From: an uncultured Collinsella sp.
GTDB taxonomy: Bacteria; Actinomycetota; Coriobacteriia; Coriobacteriales; Coriobacteriaceae
Assembly: GCA_900545555.1 (NCBI GenBank)
Contig: UQZI01000032.1
Location: 1-20,140 of the forward strand
DNA length: 20,140 nt
Reading direction: 5' to 3'
The notes beneath the pieces were generated by a model. It saw only the letters and a program-made list of their open reading frames with translations, was not told the origin of the DNA and made no database searches. Below, piece after piece: positions 7,988-14,503 of this stretch (the stretch's first letter is position 1; each line of letters opens with the position of its first letter). The position numbers and the translations under genes are program-made.

Positions 7988-9694
7988 CTACGAGCGCAGT
8001 GTAATTTTATCGCGCAGCGACTTGAGGTCTTCGGTGACGGTGCGGTCTTCCTGGATCATCTTCTGGACCTTTTTGTAACTCGTGCTGACGGTCGAGTGGT
8101 TGCGGTTGCCAAATTCGGCGCCCACCGCCGTGGTCGTCATCTCGCACATCTCGATGGCCAGGTAGATAGCGATATGGCGTGCTTTGGCGATATTGGCGTT
8201 GCGACGCGGGCCGATGAGCTCCTCGTGCGTCACGCCGTACTGCTCTTCGATGACGGACTGAACCGTCTGGACGTTGATCTTTTTGGCCGATGTGTCAAAG
8301 TACTGGCTGGCGATGGCGTCGATATCGTCAAAGGTGAGCTCCCCGCCCTCGCGCTCGCGGTCGCCCGCCTCGCCGGCGCAGCGCTCGCAAAAGCTCTCGA
8401 GTTCGCGGATGTTGGTGCCCGAGACCTCGGCCATGTGTTTAAAGTGCTCGTCGGTTAGGTGCCCGCCGTCGCCCCCATAGGCCGCCAGCAGCGAGTCGTC
8501 GCCTGCCTCGGGAGCGGCGACGATGGTGTTCTCGTAATAGCGCTGCAAGATCTTGTATTTCATTTCGTAGCTGGGCTCTGCGACCAGGCAGAGCATGCCG
8601 GCGTTGAAGCGGCTGGTTAGACGCTCGTCCATGCTCAGGTCCTTGGGGGCGCGGTCTGCCGCGATGACGACCTTCTTGTTGTTGCGGATGAACTCGTCCA
8701 TGAGCTGGAAAAAGTAGTCCACGCTCGCGCGCTTGCCGATGATGTTTTGGATGTCGTCGATGATGAGCACGTCCACGCCGTGGTACGCCTGCATGATGGG
8801 GGCGTTGCTCTTCTTTTGGCGGTCGAACTCGGTCATCAGGTCGTCCAGATATGCCTGGGAGTTGGCATACTTGACCTTGATCTCGGGCGACTTTTCGGCG
8901 AGCTCGTTTTTGATGGCAAGCAGCAGGTGCGTCTTGCCCAGGCCCGATTTGCCGTAGATGAACAGTGATGTGCACGTGCCCCGCTCGTCCGCGAGGGCTG
9001 CAAACTTGAGTGCCGAGCGATAGGCATGGCTGTTCTCGGGGCCGTAGACAAAGTTCTCAAAGGTAAATTTTGAGTTCGCGGCGAGCGGGGCTCCATCCGT
9101 ATTCTGTTCGGCCGGCGCGGTCGGTGCTGGCATGGGTGAAGCGGGGGTCGCAGCTTGCGTGGATTTAGTTGGCGCTCCGCCCTTCATCTGGTTCATCATG
9201 CGACGAAAATCATCGGCCGAGAGCGTGTTCTTGATTGCAATGCCCGAATCCGCGCCCGTCGTTGCGTCGTGAGCGATGGGCATGTGCGTGACGGGTGCGT
9301 TCGTTGACGTCGCCGCCGCGGTCGGCAACGGTGCCATGGTTTCACGGGAAACATCGCTGTGCTGGTGCCCGATTGTCGGCACGTCGCCTGCGGAGGCCGG
9401 CCCCGCCGGGGAAGCAGCGGGAGCCGTGGCGGATTCCGCTGCGGCGCCTTGCGGTGCCACGATGTCGAGCGCAATCGGTGCAAAGGCGATTTCTTCCAGA
9501 TAGGCCTCAATGGTCGGCTGATGCTTTTTGAGCTGCGCGATGGCAAAGCGCGAGGGGGCCTCGATCGTGAGCGTATCTTCGGTTAGGCTTATGGCGCGCG
9601 ATTGCCCCAGCATGTTGATGAGGCGTGCATCTTGGCCGTCGCGCTGGCAAAAGGCGATGGCATCCCCCAGGATGATGCTTGCTTCCTCGTCCAC
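7988..9694 (-). CDS. dnaA: Chromosomal replication initiator DnaA, long domain II
   Basis: AAA+ initiator that binds DnaA boxes, melts the origin and recruits the helicase. At 568 residues it is longer than E. coli DnaA (467). Domain I covers about residues 1-82. Domain II is a long Ala/Pro/Thr-rich linker (about 83-207) containing one helix-like stretch, DDFRRMMNQMK. Domain III has Walker A GKSGLGKT (249-256), Walker B LIIDDIQ (310-316), the arginine-finger motif SRF (Arg362) and a sensor 2 Arg430. Domain IV has the recognition region FGNRNHSTV (528-536). Against E. coli, Arg399 is kept (Arg498), but Pro423, Asp433 and Thr435 become Thr522, Asn532 and Ser534. The GTG start has GGGAG five bases upstream and lies 15 bases after the upstream GHKL gene's stop, so the two are probably co-transcribed. 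Confidence 0.97.
   Translation of the reverse strand: MDEEASIILGDAIAFCQRDGQDARLINMLGQSRAISLTEDTLTIEAPSRFAIAQLKKHQPTIEAYLEEIAFAPIALDIVAPQGAAAESATAPAASPAGPASAGDVPTIGHQHSDVSRETMAPLPTAAATSTNAPVTHMPIAHDATTGADSGIAIKNTLSADDFRRMMNQMKGGAPTKSTQAATPASPMPAPTAPAEQNTDGAPLAANSKFTFENFVYGPENSHAYRSALKFAALADERGTCTSLFIYGKSGLGKTHLLLAIKNELAEKSPEIKVKYANSQAYLDDLMTEFDRQKKSNAPIMQAYHGVDVLIIDDIQNIIGKRASVDYFFQLMDEFIRNNKKVVIAADRAPKDLSMDERLTSRFNAGMLCLVAEPSYEMKYKILQRYYENTIVAAPEAGDDSLLAAYGGDGGHLTDEHFKHMAEVSGTNIRELESFCERCAGEAGDREREGGELTFDDIDAIASQYFDTSAKKINVQTVQSVIEEQYGVTHEELIGPRRNANIAKARHIAIYLAIEMCEMTTTAVGAEFGNRNHSTVSTSYKKVQKMIQEDRTVTEDLKSLRDKITLRS
9338..9353 (+). promoter_or_regulatory. Degenerate parS-like site inside dnaA
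   Basis: GGTTTCACGGGAAACA matches the parS sequence TGTTTCACGTGAAACA at 14 of 16 positions. It lies in the linker-coding part of dnaA (protein segment VSRET), about 5 kb from the three perfect sites. Binding is uncertain because one mismatch breaks the central CACGTG palindrome. Confidence 0.4.
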
Positions 9695-9709
9695 TATCTC
9701 TCCCGTTCT

Positions 9710-11062
9710 TTAGCTCTGAGCTCGCACGCGAGCGGCGCCGAGTTCGGTCAGATGGTATTTCTGGCCATGCTTGATGACCAAGCCGGCCTGCGCCAAGTCA
9801 TTGAGCGTGCGTGACCAAGTGGGGGCCGAGTTTCCAAACGCCCTCGCCAGATCGGTAGCACCGCACGCTTGATTTTGCGCCAGATAGCCCAGCGCGGCGT
9901 TGCCGCGATCGCTTACGAACACGTCCGGTTGTGGCTGCGCATACTGATTTGCTGCATTAGGATACATCATTTGAGCTGCTGGTTGTTGAGAACTCTGCAT
10001 CGGCGGCATTTGCTGTTGAAAACTTTGAGGCCACTGTTGGTAAGGCTGCGGAGGCATCTGCTGGGCCCAGGGGTTGTACTGCTGCTGCGGCATCTGCTGG
10101 TACGGCTGCTGATATCCCTGCTGGTACTGCTGCGGGAACTGCTGGCCATACCCCAGTGGCTGCATCTGCTGATATGGATATCCCTGTTGGTACGGCTGAT
10201 AGCCCATTTGCTGGCTACCCGGTGCCCCCGTCGCCTGCTGCATTGCTGCTGTATCCTGATCCGCCAGCGGCATGGCCTGTGGCACGTTTGGCGGCATCGA
10301 CATCGACGCCGCCTGGGGCTCTTGTGTAGGAAGCATTCCGGGCTGCTGCATCTGTCCCACGCGGGGCTGCATCTGTTGCGTTGCCATGGGCTGCTGCGCA
10401 AAAGCTCCCGGCAGGGGATATGCGGGCTGCTCCGTCTCGGGCCGCACGGCAGCACCGCGCCCGCCGGCGCGTTCGATTTCCTGCACGCGTTTAGGGTCCA
10501 GGCTTACCGTAACCACGGTGCCGTTGCCCATATTGTCCTCGATGGACACGGCCCCGCCGGCGTTTTCCAAATACTCCTGCACCATGGGAAACCCTGCTCC
10601 TGTTCCACGGATATAGCGCTTCATCTTACTGTTTGCGCTGGTAACGCCAAAGTCGAAAGCGCGCTCCTTGTCGTCGATGCCGGGTCCTTGATCAGCAAAG
10701 CGGATGGTGTCTCCGCCGTCCAGAATCGAGATGATGGGCTCGGCAAAGTGTGCGTGGATAAAGTTTTCGACAATCTCGCGGATGACCATGAGCGAGATAT
10801 GGCCACCTTGTTCTTTCATGCACTGGTAGACGGTGTTGGTCGTCTCTTCCAAATACGTGCGGACATCTTGCGGATCAATGACGATCACACGCGGTGTCGA
10901 CAGCATGTCGTCATAGACGGCGATGCGCGCGGCGTACATGGCTTTTGGCGCCTGCGTGGTCGTCTGCTCGCCTTCCTCACGCTCTTCGCGCACGCCGGTG
11001 ATGTGCTCGTTGTCGGGTGCCGGGTCTCCGGAATCGACCATGGTGTAAAAGTCGTCAGACAT
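9710..11062 (-). CDS. GHKL-ATPase protein with Gln/Tyr-rich linker and C-terminal winged helix
   Basis: I know no characterised protein with this architecture; function unknown. The 450 residues divide as follows: an acidic disordered start (1-45); a GHKL ATPase domain (about 56-190) with N-box REIVENFIHA (Asn100), G1 box DQGPGID (124-130), G2 box RGTGAGF (152-158) and GNGTVVTV; a low-complexity middle (about 211-380), in which residues 281-380 contain 37 Gln and 12 Tyr; and a C-terminal winged-helix-like domain (about 385-448). There is no phosphoacceptor His helix, sensor domain or membrane segment, so it is not an ordinary sensor kinase. The ATPase most resembles anti-sigma/SpoIIAB-like and kinase ATP-binding domains. 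It is the first gene after the origin, 15 bases upstream of dnaA, behind two DnaA-box-like sites. A role in transcription or origin control is a guess from location. The ATG start has only a weak ribosome-binding site. Confidence 0.85.
   Translation of the reverse strand: MSDDFYTMVDSGDPAPDNEHITGVREEREEGEQTTTQAPKAMYAARIAVYDDMLSTPRVIVIDPQDVRTYLEETTNTVYQCMKEQGGHISLMVIREIVENFIHAHFAEPIISILDGGDTIRFADQGPGIDDKERAFDFGVTSANSKMKRYIRGTGAGFPMVQEYLENAGGAVSIEDNMGNGTVVTVSLDPKRVQEIERAGGRGAAVRPETEQPAYPLPGAFAQQPMATQQMQPRVGQMQQPGMLPTQEPQAASMSMPPNVPQAMPLADQDTAAMQQATGAPGSQQMGYQPYQQGYPYQQMQPLGYGQQFPQQYQQGYQQPYQQMPQQQYNPWAQQMPPQPYQQWPQSFQQQMPPMQSSQQPAAQMMYPNAANQYAQPQPDVFVSDRGNAALGYLAQNQACGATDLARAFGNSAPTWSRTLNDLAQAGLVIKHGQKYHLTELGAARVRAQS
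9923..10222 (-). repeat. CAG/CTG-rich low-complexity coding tract
   Basis: Encodes residues 281-380 of the GHKL protein as imperfect repeats of YQQ, GYQQ, QQMP and PYQQ units. The plus strand is correspondingly rich in CTG. Such degenerate triplet tracts often vary in length between strains. Interruptions by TAC, ATG and CCG codons mean it is not a pure microsatellite. Confidence 0.65.
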
Positions 11063-11143
11063 GCCGCTCGCAATCTTTCAAAAGGTTTCGAACAAATAGT
11101 AGCTCACCGTGCAATGTTTCTCATCTTTCGACAACTTTTCAAA

Positions 11144-11156
11144 ACCTGTTGAAAAC
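11144..11156 (-). promoter_or_regulatory. Putative non-canonical DnaA box, copy 2
   Basis: ACCTGTTGAAAAC, the exact reverse complement of GTTTTCAACAGGT, 82 bases upstream of the first gene of the dnaA operon. It pairs as an inverted repeat with the near match TTTTCAAAA immediately to its left. Confidence 0.7.
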
Positions 11157-11196
11157 TTTGGAAAACGGACGAAAAGTTCTCAACATTGCCAACATG

Positions 11197-11209
11197 ACCT
11201 GTTGAAAAC
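11197..11209 (-). promoter_or_regulatory. Putative non-canonical DnaA box, copy 3
   Basis: A second exact ACCTGTTGAAAAC in the same orientation as copy 2, 53 bases away (about five helical turns), so both could present DnaA on the same face of the DNA. Confidence 0.7.
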
Positions 11210-11305
11210 TCGATGAAATATCGTGAAAAGTTGCCATGCACCGCTAAATCGAGCTCGGCTTATGGGGGAACCGTGTGAACTGCGCAACCTTTTACCTTTG
11301 ATTTC

Positions 11306-11335
11306 TTGACATTTGAACATTGATTTCCCTACAAT
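11306..11335 (+). promoter_or_regulatory. Sigma-A-type promoter of the rpmH operon
   Basis: A consensus -35 TTGACA (11306-11311), an 18-base spacer and -10 TACAAT (11330-11335). Transcription would start near 11342, giving a leader of about 65 bases before rpmH. Confidence 0.82.
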
Positions 11336-11361
11336 CTTCAAGCTCACGTGTCTATATCTGC

Positions 11362-11379
11362 GTCCGCGCCCCCGCGGAC
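11362..11379 (+). promoter_or_regulatory. GC-rich hairpin in the rpmH leader
   Basis: GTCCGCG-CCCC-CGCGGAC, a perfect 7-bp stem with a four-base loop, 15 bases before the AGGAGG site of rpmH. It has no T-tract, so it is more likely an mRNA stability or translation-control structure than a terminator. Confidence 0.5.
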
Positions 11380-11407
11380 ACTCGAAATGCAGCAGGAGGA
11401 ACTTAAG

Positions 11408-11542
11408 ATGAAGCGTACGTATCAGCCTAATAAGCGTAAGCGTGCCAAGACCCATGGCTTCCGTGCCCGTATGGCCACTAAGGGTGGTCGTGCCGTGCTC
11501 GCCCGTCGTCGCGCCAAGGGCCGCAAGCGTCTCACTGTCTAG
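11408..11542 (+). CDS. rpmH: 50S ribosomal protein L34
   Basis: Small basic protein of the large ribosomal subunit, 44 residues, the family's usual length. It begins MKRTYQPNKRKRAK and ends GRKRLTV, with the conserved HGFRARM segment in between. The ATG follows AGGAGG at eight bases' spacing. An in-frame upstream ATG at 11348 would add 20 unrelated residues and has no ribosome site, so I reject it. It is the first gene of the rpmH-rnpA-yidD-yidC-khpB operon and marks the right side of the origin, as in many bacteria. Confidence 0.98.
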   Translation: MKRTYQPNKRKRAKTHGFRARMATKGGRAVLARRRAKGRKRLTV

Positions 11543-11562
11543 CAGCGATACACACATCTCGC

Positions 11563-11901
11563 ATGAAGACTATTAAGTCTCGGCAAGATTTCGAGCATGT
11601 GTTCAGTCAGGGGCGTCGTTTCAATCACCCTCTGATTCGAATGACCATATGTGAATCGGTTGGCGAAGGCGACTCCGGAAGGGTCGCCTTCGTTGGTGCT
11701 AAACGGCTCGGTTGTGCTGTCGTGCGCAACCGTTCTAAGCGTGTGATGCGCGAGGCCGCCCGCAGCTGTGGATTTCCCGTTGCGGGTTATGACATCATCT
11801 TGTTCGCAACTCCCAAGACGAGGGTTTCCTCGCCGCAGGAGATGGACAATGCATTGCGTTCGCTTATGAAACGCGCCGGCGTTGCCGGGGAGGAGCGATG
11901 A
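11563..11901 (+). CDS. rnpA: Ribonuclease P protein component
   Basis: Protein cofactor of RNase P, which with the RnpB RNA trims tRNA 5' leaders. At 112 residues it is of normal length. The family signature is seen as KRLGCAVVRNRSKRVMREA in the middle of the protein, and the N-terminal F..VF..G.R motif is present as FEHVFSQGRRF. The start ATG lies 20 bases past the rpmH stop without a strong ribosome site, which suggests translational coupling. Its stop overlaps the yidD start as ATGA. Confidence 0.96.
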   Translation: MKTIKSRQDFEHVFSQGRRFNHPLIRMTICESVGEGDSGRVAFVGAKRLGCAVVRNRSKRVMREAARSCGFPVAGYDIILFATPKTRVSSPQEMDNALRSLMKRAGVAGEER

Positions 11902-12122
11902 GCAATCACGTTTTGCGACGTGTTGCCATCGCTCCTATTCGCATATATCAACAGGTTATTTCGCCCTTATTGCCTGACGCCTGCATTTATTACCCAACGT
12001 GCTCGCAATACGCCATCCAGGCGATTGAGAAGTACGGTGTTTTGAGAGGCTGCTGGCTTGCCGTGAGGCGCATCGCTCGCTGCAATCCCCTGCACGTCGG
12101 CGGTTATGACCCTGTGCCCTAG
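11898..12122 (+). CDS. yidD: Membrane protein insertion efficiency factor YidD
   Basis: Small (74 residues) membrane-associated protein thought to assist YidC-dependent insertion. Family hallmarks are IRIYQQVISPLLP near the N-terminus, YYPTCSQYAIQAIEKYG and the C-terminal RCNPLHVGGYDPVP. The start overlaps the rnpA stop by four bases, so the two are translationally coupled. It sits directly before yidC, as is usual for this family. Confidence 0.95.
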   Translation: MSNHVLRRVAIAPIRIYQQVISPLLPDACIYYPTCSQYAIQAIEKYGVLRGCWLAVRRIARCNPLHVGGYDPVP

Positions 12123-12151
12123 CGGGCACTCGCTATCGGAGGAAAACTTAC

Positions 12152-12922
12152 ATGTGGGATTGGATCGTTAACATCCTTTTCGAGCTGCTCAAGCTCATCC
12201 AGACCTTTGCGGTCGACTGGGGCCTGTCCATCATCATCCTGGTGGTCATCATCCGTCTGCTGCTGACGCCGCTTATGCTCAAGTCGACTAAGTCGACGGC
12301 ACGCATGCAGGTGCTGCAGCCCAAGATGCTCGAGATCCAGGAGCGCTATGCCGACGATCCCCAGCGTCAGGCCGAGGAAATGCAGAAGTTCTACAGCGAG
12401 AACAAGTTCAACCCGATGGCTGGTTGTCTGCCGCTGTTGATTCAGATGCCTGTCCTGTTCGCCCTATTTACGCTGCTGCGTAACCTGCCGGACTACTTTA
12501 ACGACGGCACGTTCTCGTTCTTTAATATTCTGCCCGACCTGACCACCACGCCGAGTGCCTCCTTTGCCGATGGCTTTATGGTCGCGCTGCCTGCGCTGGT
12601 CTGCCTGATCCTGTTCGCTGTCCTGACCCTGATTCCGCAGCTCTATATGTCGCGCAACCAGACCGGCCAGCAGGCTCAGAGCATGCGTATGATGGCCGTT
12701 GTCATGACGGTCATGATGCTTTGGATGGGCTGGAGCCTTCCCGTTGGTGTTCTGCTGTACTACGACGTCTCGTCTGCTTGGCAGGTTATCCAGCAGATTT
12801 TTGTGACGCAGAAGGTCATCGACAAGGCGAAGGCCGATGAGGAGGAGCGCCTTAAGAACGCGCCGCTGCAGGTTGAGGTCACTCGTCGCGAGAAGAAGCC
12901 GCGCCCGCACAAGAAGAAGTAG
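12152..12922 (+). CDS. yidC: Membrane protein insertase YidC/Oxa1 family
   Basis: Inserts and folds inner membrane proteins, alone or with SecYEG. At 256 residues it is the short Gram-positive type without the large periplasmic domain. Seen: a first membrane segment (about residues 23-42) carrying the groove arginine Arg35 (VVIIRLLLTPL), a charged cytoplasmic helical hairpin (about 45-85), further hydrophobic segments at about 92-110, 145-168 and 180-205, and a basic tail ending in RPHKKK. No lipobox or cleavable signal is visible, unlike Bacillus SpoIIIJ. GGAGG precedes the ATG. It follows yidD by 29 bases. Confidence 0.96.
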   Translation: MWDWIVNILFELLKLIQTFAVDWGLSIIILVVIIRLLLTPLMLKSTKSTARMQVLQPKMLEIQERYADDPQRQAEEMQKFYSENKFNPMAGCLPLLIQMPVLFALFTLLRNLPDYFNDGTFSFFNILPDLTTTPSASFADGFMVALPALVCLILFAVLTLIPQLYMSRNQTGQQAQSMRMMAVVMTVMMLWMGWSLPVGVLLYYDVSSAWQVIQQIFVTQKVIDKAKADEEERLKNAPLQVEVTRREKKPRPHKKK

Positions 12923-12939
12923 CGGGATATCAATCTTAT

Positions 12940-12951
12940 TTAGGTACCTAA
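12940..12951. repeat. 12-bp palindrome TTAGGTACCTAA, copy 1
   Basis: A perfect palindrome in the 44-base gap between yidC and khpB, followed by C. The same 13-mer TTAGGTACCTAAC recurs at 16443, after the gene downstream of parB. Function unknown; it could be a protein-binding site. Confidence 0.4.
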
Positions 12952-12966
12952 CTTTTGGAGTACGTT

Positions 12967-13536
12967 ATGTCTGAAGAGATCATCGAGGATATGCTTGAGG
13001 AGGTTGCCCCGCAGGTCGCGGGCGATTATCCCGAGATTGCACAGCGCTACAAGGCCGGTGAAGAGCTGACCGATGAGGAGCTCGACACCATCCCCGATGT
13101 TGCGATTTCCATTCTGCGTTCCATCCTTTCGCACTTCGATGCCGCCAACTCTCCTATCGATGAGTATGAGGGCGACGAGGGTGAGCTGATTCTGGATGTA
13201 ACGGCTCCCGACCTTGCTGTTCTCATTGGCCGTCATGGTCGCACCCTTGATGCCCTTCAGGTTATGTTCTCATTGCTGGTGAGCCGCAAGCTCGGCTTTA
13301 GGTATCCTGTTGTAGTGGACGTCGAGGGATACAAGAGCCGCCGTCAGGACAAGGTTGCCTCCATGGCTCAGTCTGCTGCCGAGCGTGCCATCCGCACTCA
13401 TAAGAGTGTTTCGCTTCCGCCCATGAATGCCTACGAGCGCCGACTGGTTCACATTGCACTTCGTGGCAATGACGCCGTCGATACTCATTCTGAGGGTTCT
13501 GACCCCGATCGCCATGTGGTGATTGTTGCTCGATAA
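12967..13536 (+). CDS. khpB: RNA-binding protein KhpB/Jag (KH and R3H domains)
   Basis: RNA-binding regulator that in Gram-positives partners with KhpA and affects cell elongation and division. The 189-residue protein has an acidic N-terminal region (about 1-70), a KH domain with the GxxG-type loop in LIGRHGRTLDALQ, and a C-terminal R3H domain with PMNAYERRLVHIAL and DPDRHVVI. I choose the ATG preceded by GGAG over an upstream in-frame TTG that overlaps that site. The usual Jag_N domain is not obvious; the acidic region takes its place. It closes the rpmH operon and is followed by a strong terminator. Confidence 0.93.
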   Translation: MSEEIIEDMLEEVAPQVAGDYPEIAQRYKAGEELTDEELDTIPDVAISILRSILSHFDAANSPIDEYEGDEGELILDVTAPDLAVLIGRHGRTLDALQVMFSLLVSRKLGFRYPVVVDVEGYKSRRQDKVASMAQSAAERAIRTHKSVSLPPMNAYERRLVHIALRGNDAVDTHSEGSDPDRHVVIVAR

Positions 13537-13556
13537 TCTACTCGAGCTTATGCTAA

Positions 13557-13586
13557 GGGGACGTGGTTTCCACGTCCCCTTTTTTT
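13557..13586 (+). terminator. Intrinsic terminator of the rpmH-khpB operon
   Basis: GGGGACGTGG-TTT-CCACGTCCCC forms a perfect 10-bp stem with a three-base loop, followed by seven T residues (13580-13586). It begins about 20 bases after the khpB stop. Confidence 0.93.
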
Positions 13587-13613
13587 GTCAAAAGTTCTCG
13601 ATACACTGATTAT
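13585..13613 (+). promoter_or_regulatory. Possible promoter for rsmG
   Basis: TTGTCA (13585-13590), a 17-base spacer and GATTAT (13608-13613). The -35 overlaps the end of the preceding terminator's T-tract. The -10 matches the consensus at only four of six positions, so this is tentative. Confidence 0.4.
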
Positions 13614-13632
13614 TGTCAGAAAGGAGCTTTCG

Positions 13633-14370
13633 TTGTTAGTACTTTCCGATCAGCAGGTTGAAGAGATGTTGAGTCGTCTAACTTCTTATTGCAAAGAGTA
13701 TTCCTTGAGCGTAACTGATGTTGAGCTGAGAAAATGTATTCAGCATTTGGATTTGGTTCTGGAAACAAATAAGACAACCAATCTTACCCGTATTCTTAAC
13801 GTAGAAGATGCTGCAGTACTTCATATCCTCGACTCACTTGTTTTGCTTCCCTATATCAATAAGGCTCCTGAGGGAGCTTTGCTTGATATGGGAACAGGTG
13901 CGGGCTTCCCTGGTATTCCATTAACCATAACCACGCATCGTAGAGCTACTTATATTGACTCTGTTGGCAAGAAGGTTGATGCTGTCAATTCGTTTGTTCA
14001 TGCTCTTGGATTGAAACATGCTCATGCGGTTCATGATCGCCTTGAAGAATATGCTCGAAGCCATAAGAAGCAGTTCTCTGTCGTAACTGCCCGCGCACTG
14101 GCTCCTCTACCGATTCTTGTTGAGTATGCGGCTCCGTTCCTCAAAGATAGAGGGCTATTTGTTATCACCAAGGGTAATCCTTCGGACGAGGAGCTTGCTT
14201 CCGGCATGTCAGCAGCGAAGATTTGCGGCTTCACTTTGCTTCTGAATGACGCAATCGATTTGCCTGAGGGCTTGGGCCACAGGGAGTTCATTGTTCTTAA
14301 GAAGAGTCATCCAGCATCCGTTTCATTGCCTCGTGCAAATGGCATGGCAAAGAAGAATCCGCTTGCCTAG
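13633..14370 (+). CDS. rsmG: 16S rRNA (guanine527-N7)-methyltransferase
   Basis: S-adenosylmethionine-dependent enzyme that makes m7G527 in 16S rRNA; loss in other bacteria gives low-level streptomycin resistance. Its 245 residues contain the SAM-binding motif LLDMGTGAGFPGIPL (family form DxGxGxGFPGxxL), NLTRI in the N-terminal part, and the later VVTARALAPL motif. I choose a TTG start because AAAGGAG lies six bases upstream; the frame is open further upstream but would begin inside the terminator. Unlike the genes to its left it uses many AT-ending codons, a trait shared with parA and parB. The parS cluster begins two bases after its stop. Confidence 0.94.
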   Translation: MLVLSDQQVEEMLSRLTSYCKEYSLSVTDVELRKCIQHLDLVLETNKTTNLTRILNVEDAAVLHILDSLVLLPYINKAPEGALLDMGTGAGFPGIPLTITTHRRATYIDSVGKKVDAVNSFVHALGLKHAHAVHDRLEEYARSHKKQFSVVTARALAPLPILVEYAAPFLKDRGLFVITKGNPSDEELASGMSAAKICGFTLLLNDAIDLPEGLGHREFIVLKKSHPASVSLPRANGMAKKNPLA

Positions 14371-14371
14371 A

Positions 14372-14387
14372 TGTTTCACGTGAAACA
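14372..14387. promoter_or_regulatory. parS site 1
   Basis: A perfect copy of TGTTTCACGTGAAACA, the near-universal ParB-binding palindrome, two bases after the rsmG stop codon. Confidence 0.95.
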
Positions 14388-14409
14388 TAATGGATACTAC
14401 AACTTGCAG

Positions 14410-14425
14410 TGTTTCACGTGAAACA
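14410..14425. promoter_or_regulatory. parS site 2
   Basis: A second perfect TGTTTCACGTGAAACA, 38 bases from site 1, between rsmG and parA. Confidence 0.95.
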
Positions 14426-14448
14426 TGGCGGTTGATATCGAATCGGAA

Positions 14449-14464
14449 TGTTTCACGTGAAACA
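14449..14464. promoter_or_regulatory. parS site 3
   Basis: A third perfect TGTTTCACGTGAAACA, 39 bases from site 2 and 40 bases before the parA start, so ParB bound here could also influence parAB transcription. Confidence 0.95.
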
Positions 14465-14503
14465 TCCTCCGTTTGACAGCTTTAATACACACCAGGAGGG
14501 ACC

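Larger units (their letters stand above)
11063..11305. other. Upstream origin region between the dnaA operon and rpmH
   Basis: This is the main part of the 345-base divergent gap where gene orientation flips. It holds two exact copies of the 13-bp box motif, and near matches TTTTCAAAA (11136-11144), TTCTCAACA (11177-11185) and TTTGGAAAA (11157-11165). The half-sites TTTTCAA and TTGAAAA at 11136-11155 form a hyphenated palindrome around AACCTG. About 60 bases (11240-11300) show no motif I recognise. A minus-strand promoter for the dnaA operon must lie here; none was convincing. Confidence 0.75.

Noticed and set aside
10753..10761. CGTGGATAA, one base from the classical DnaA box TGTGGATAA
   Set aside because: It lies inside the ATPase-coding part of the GHKL gene and encodes ordinary residues. 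It is isolated from the box clusters and does not match the repeated 13-mer.
14473..14478. TTGACA before parA as a -35 element
   Set aside because: No acceptable -10 lies 16-18 bases downstream; that position falls in the ribosome site. The nearby TAATAC is only about five bases away.
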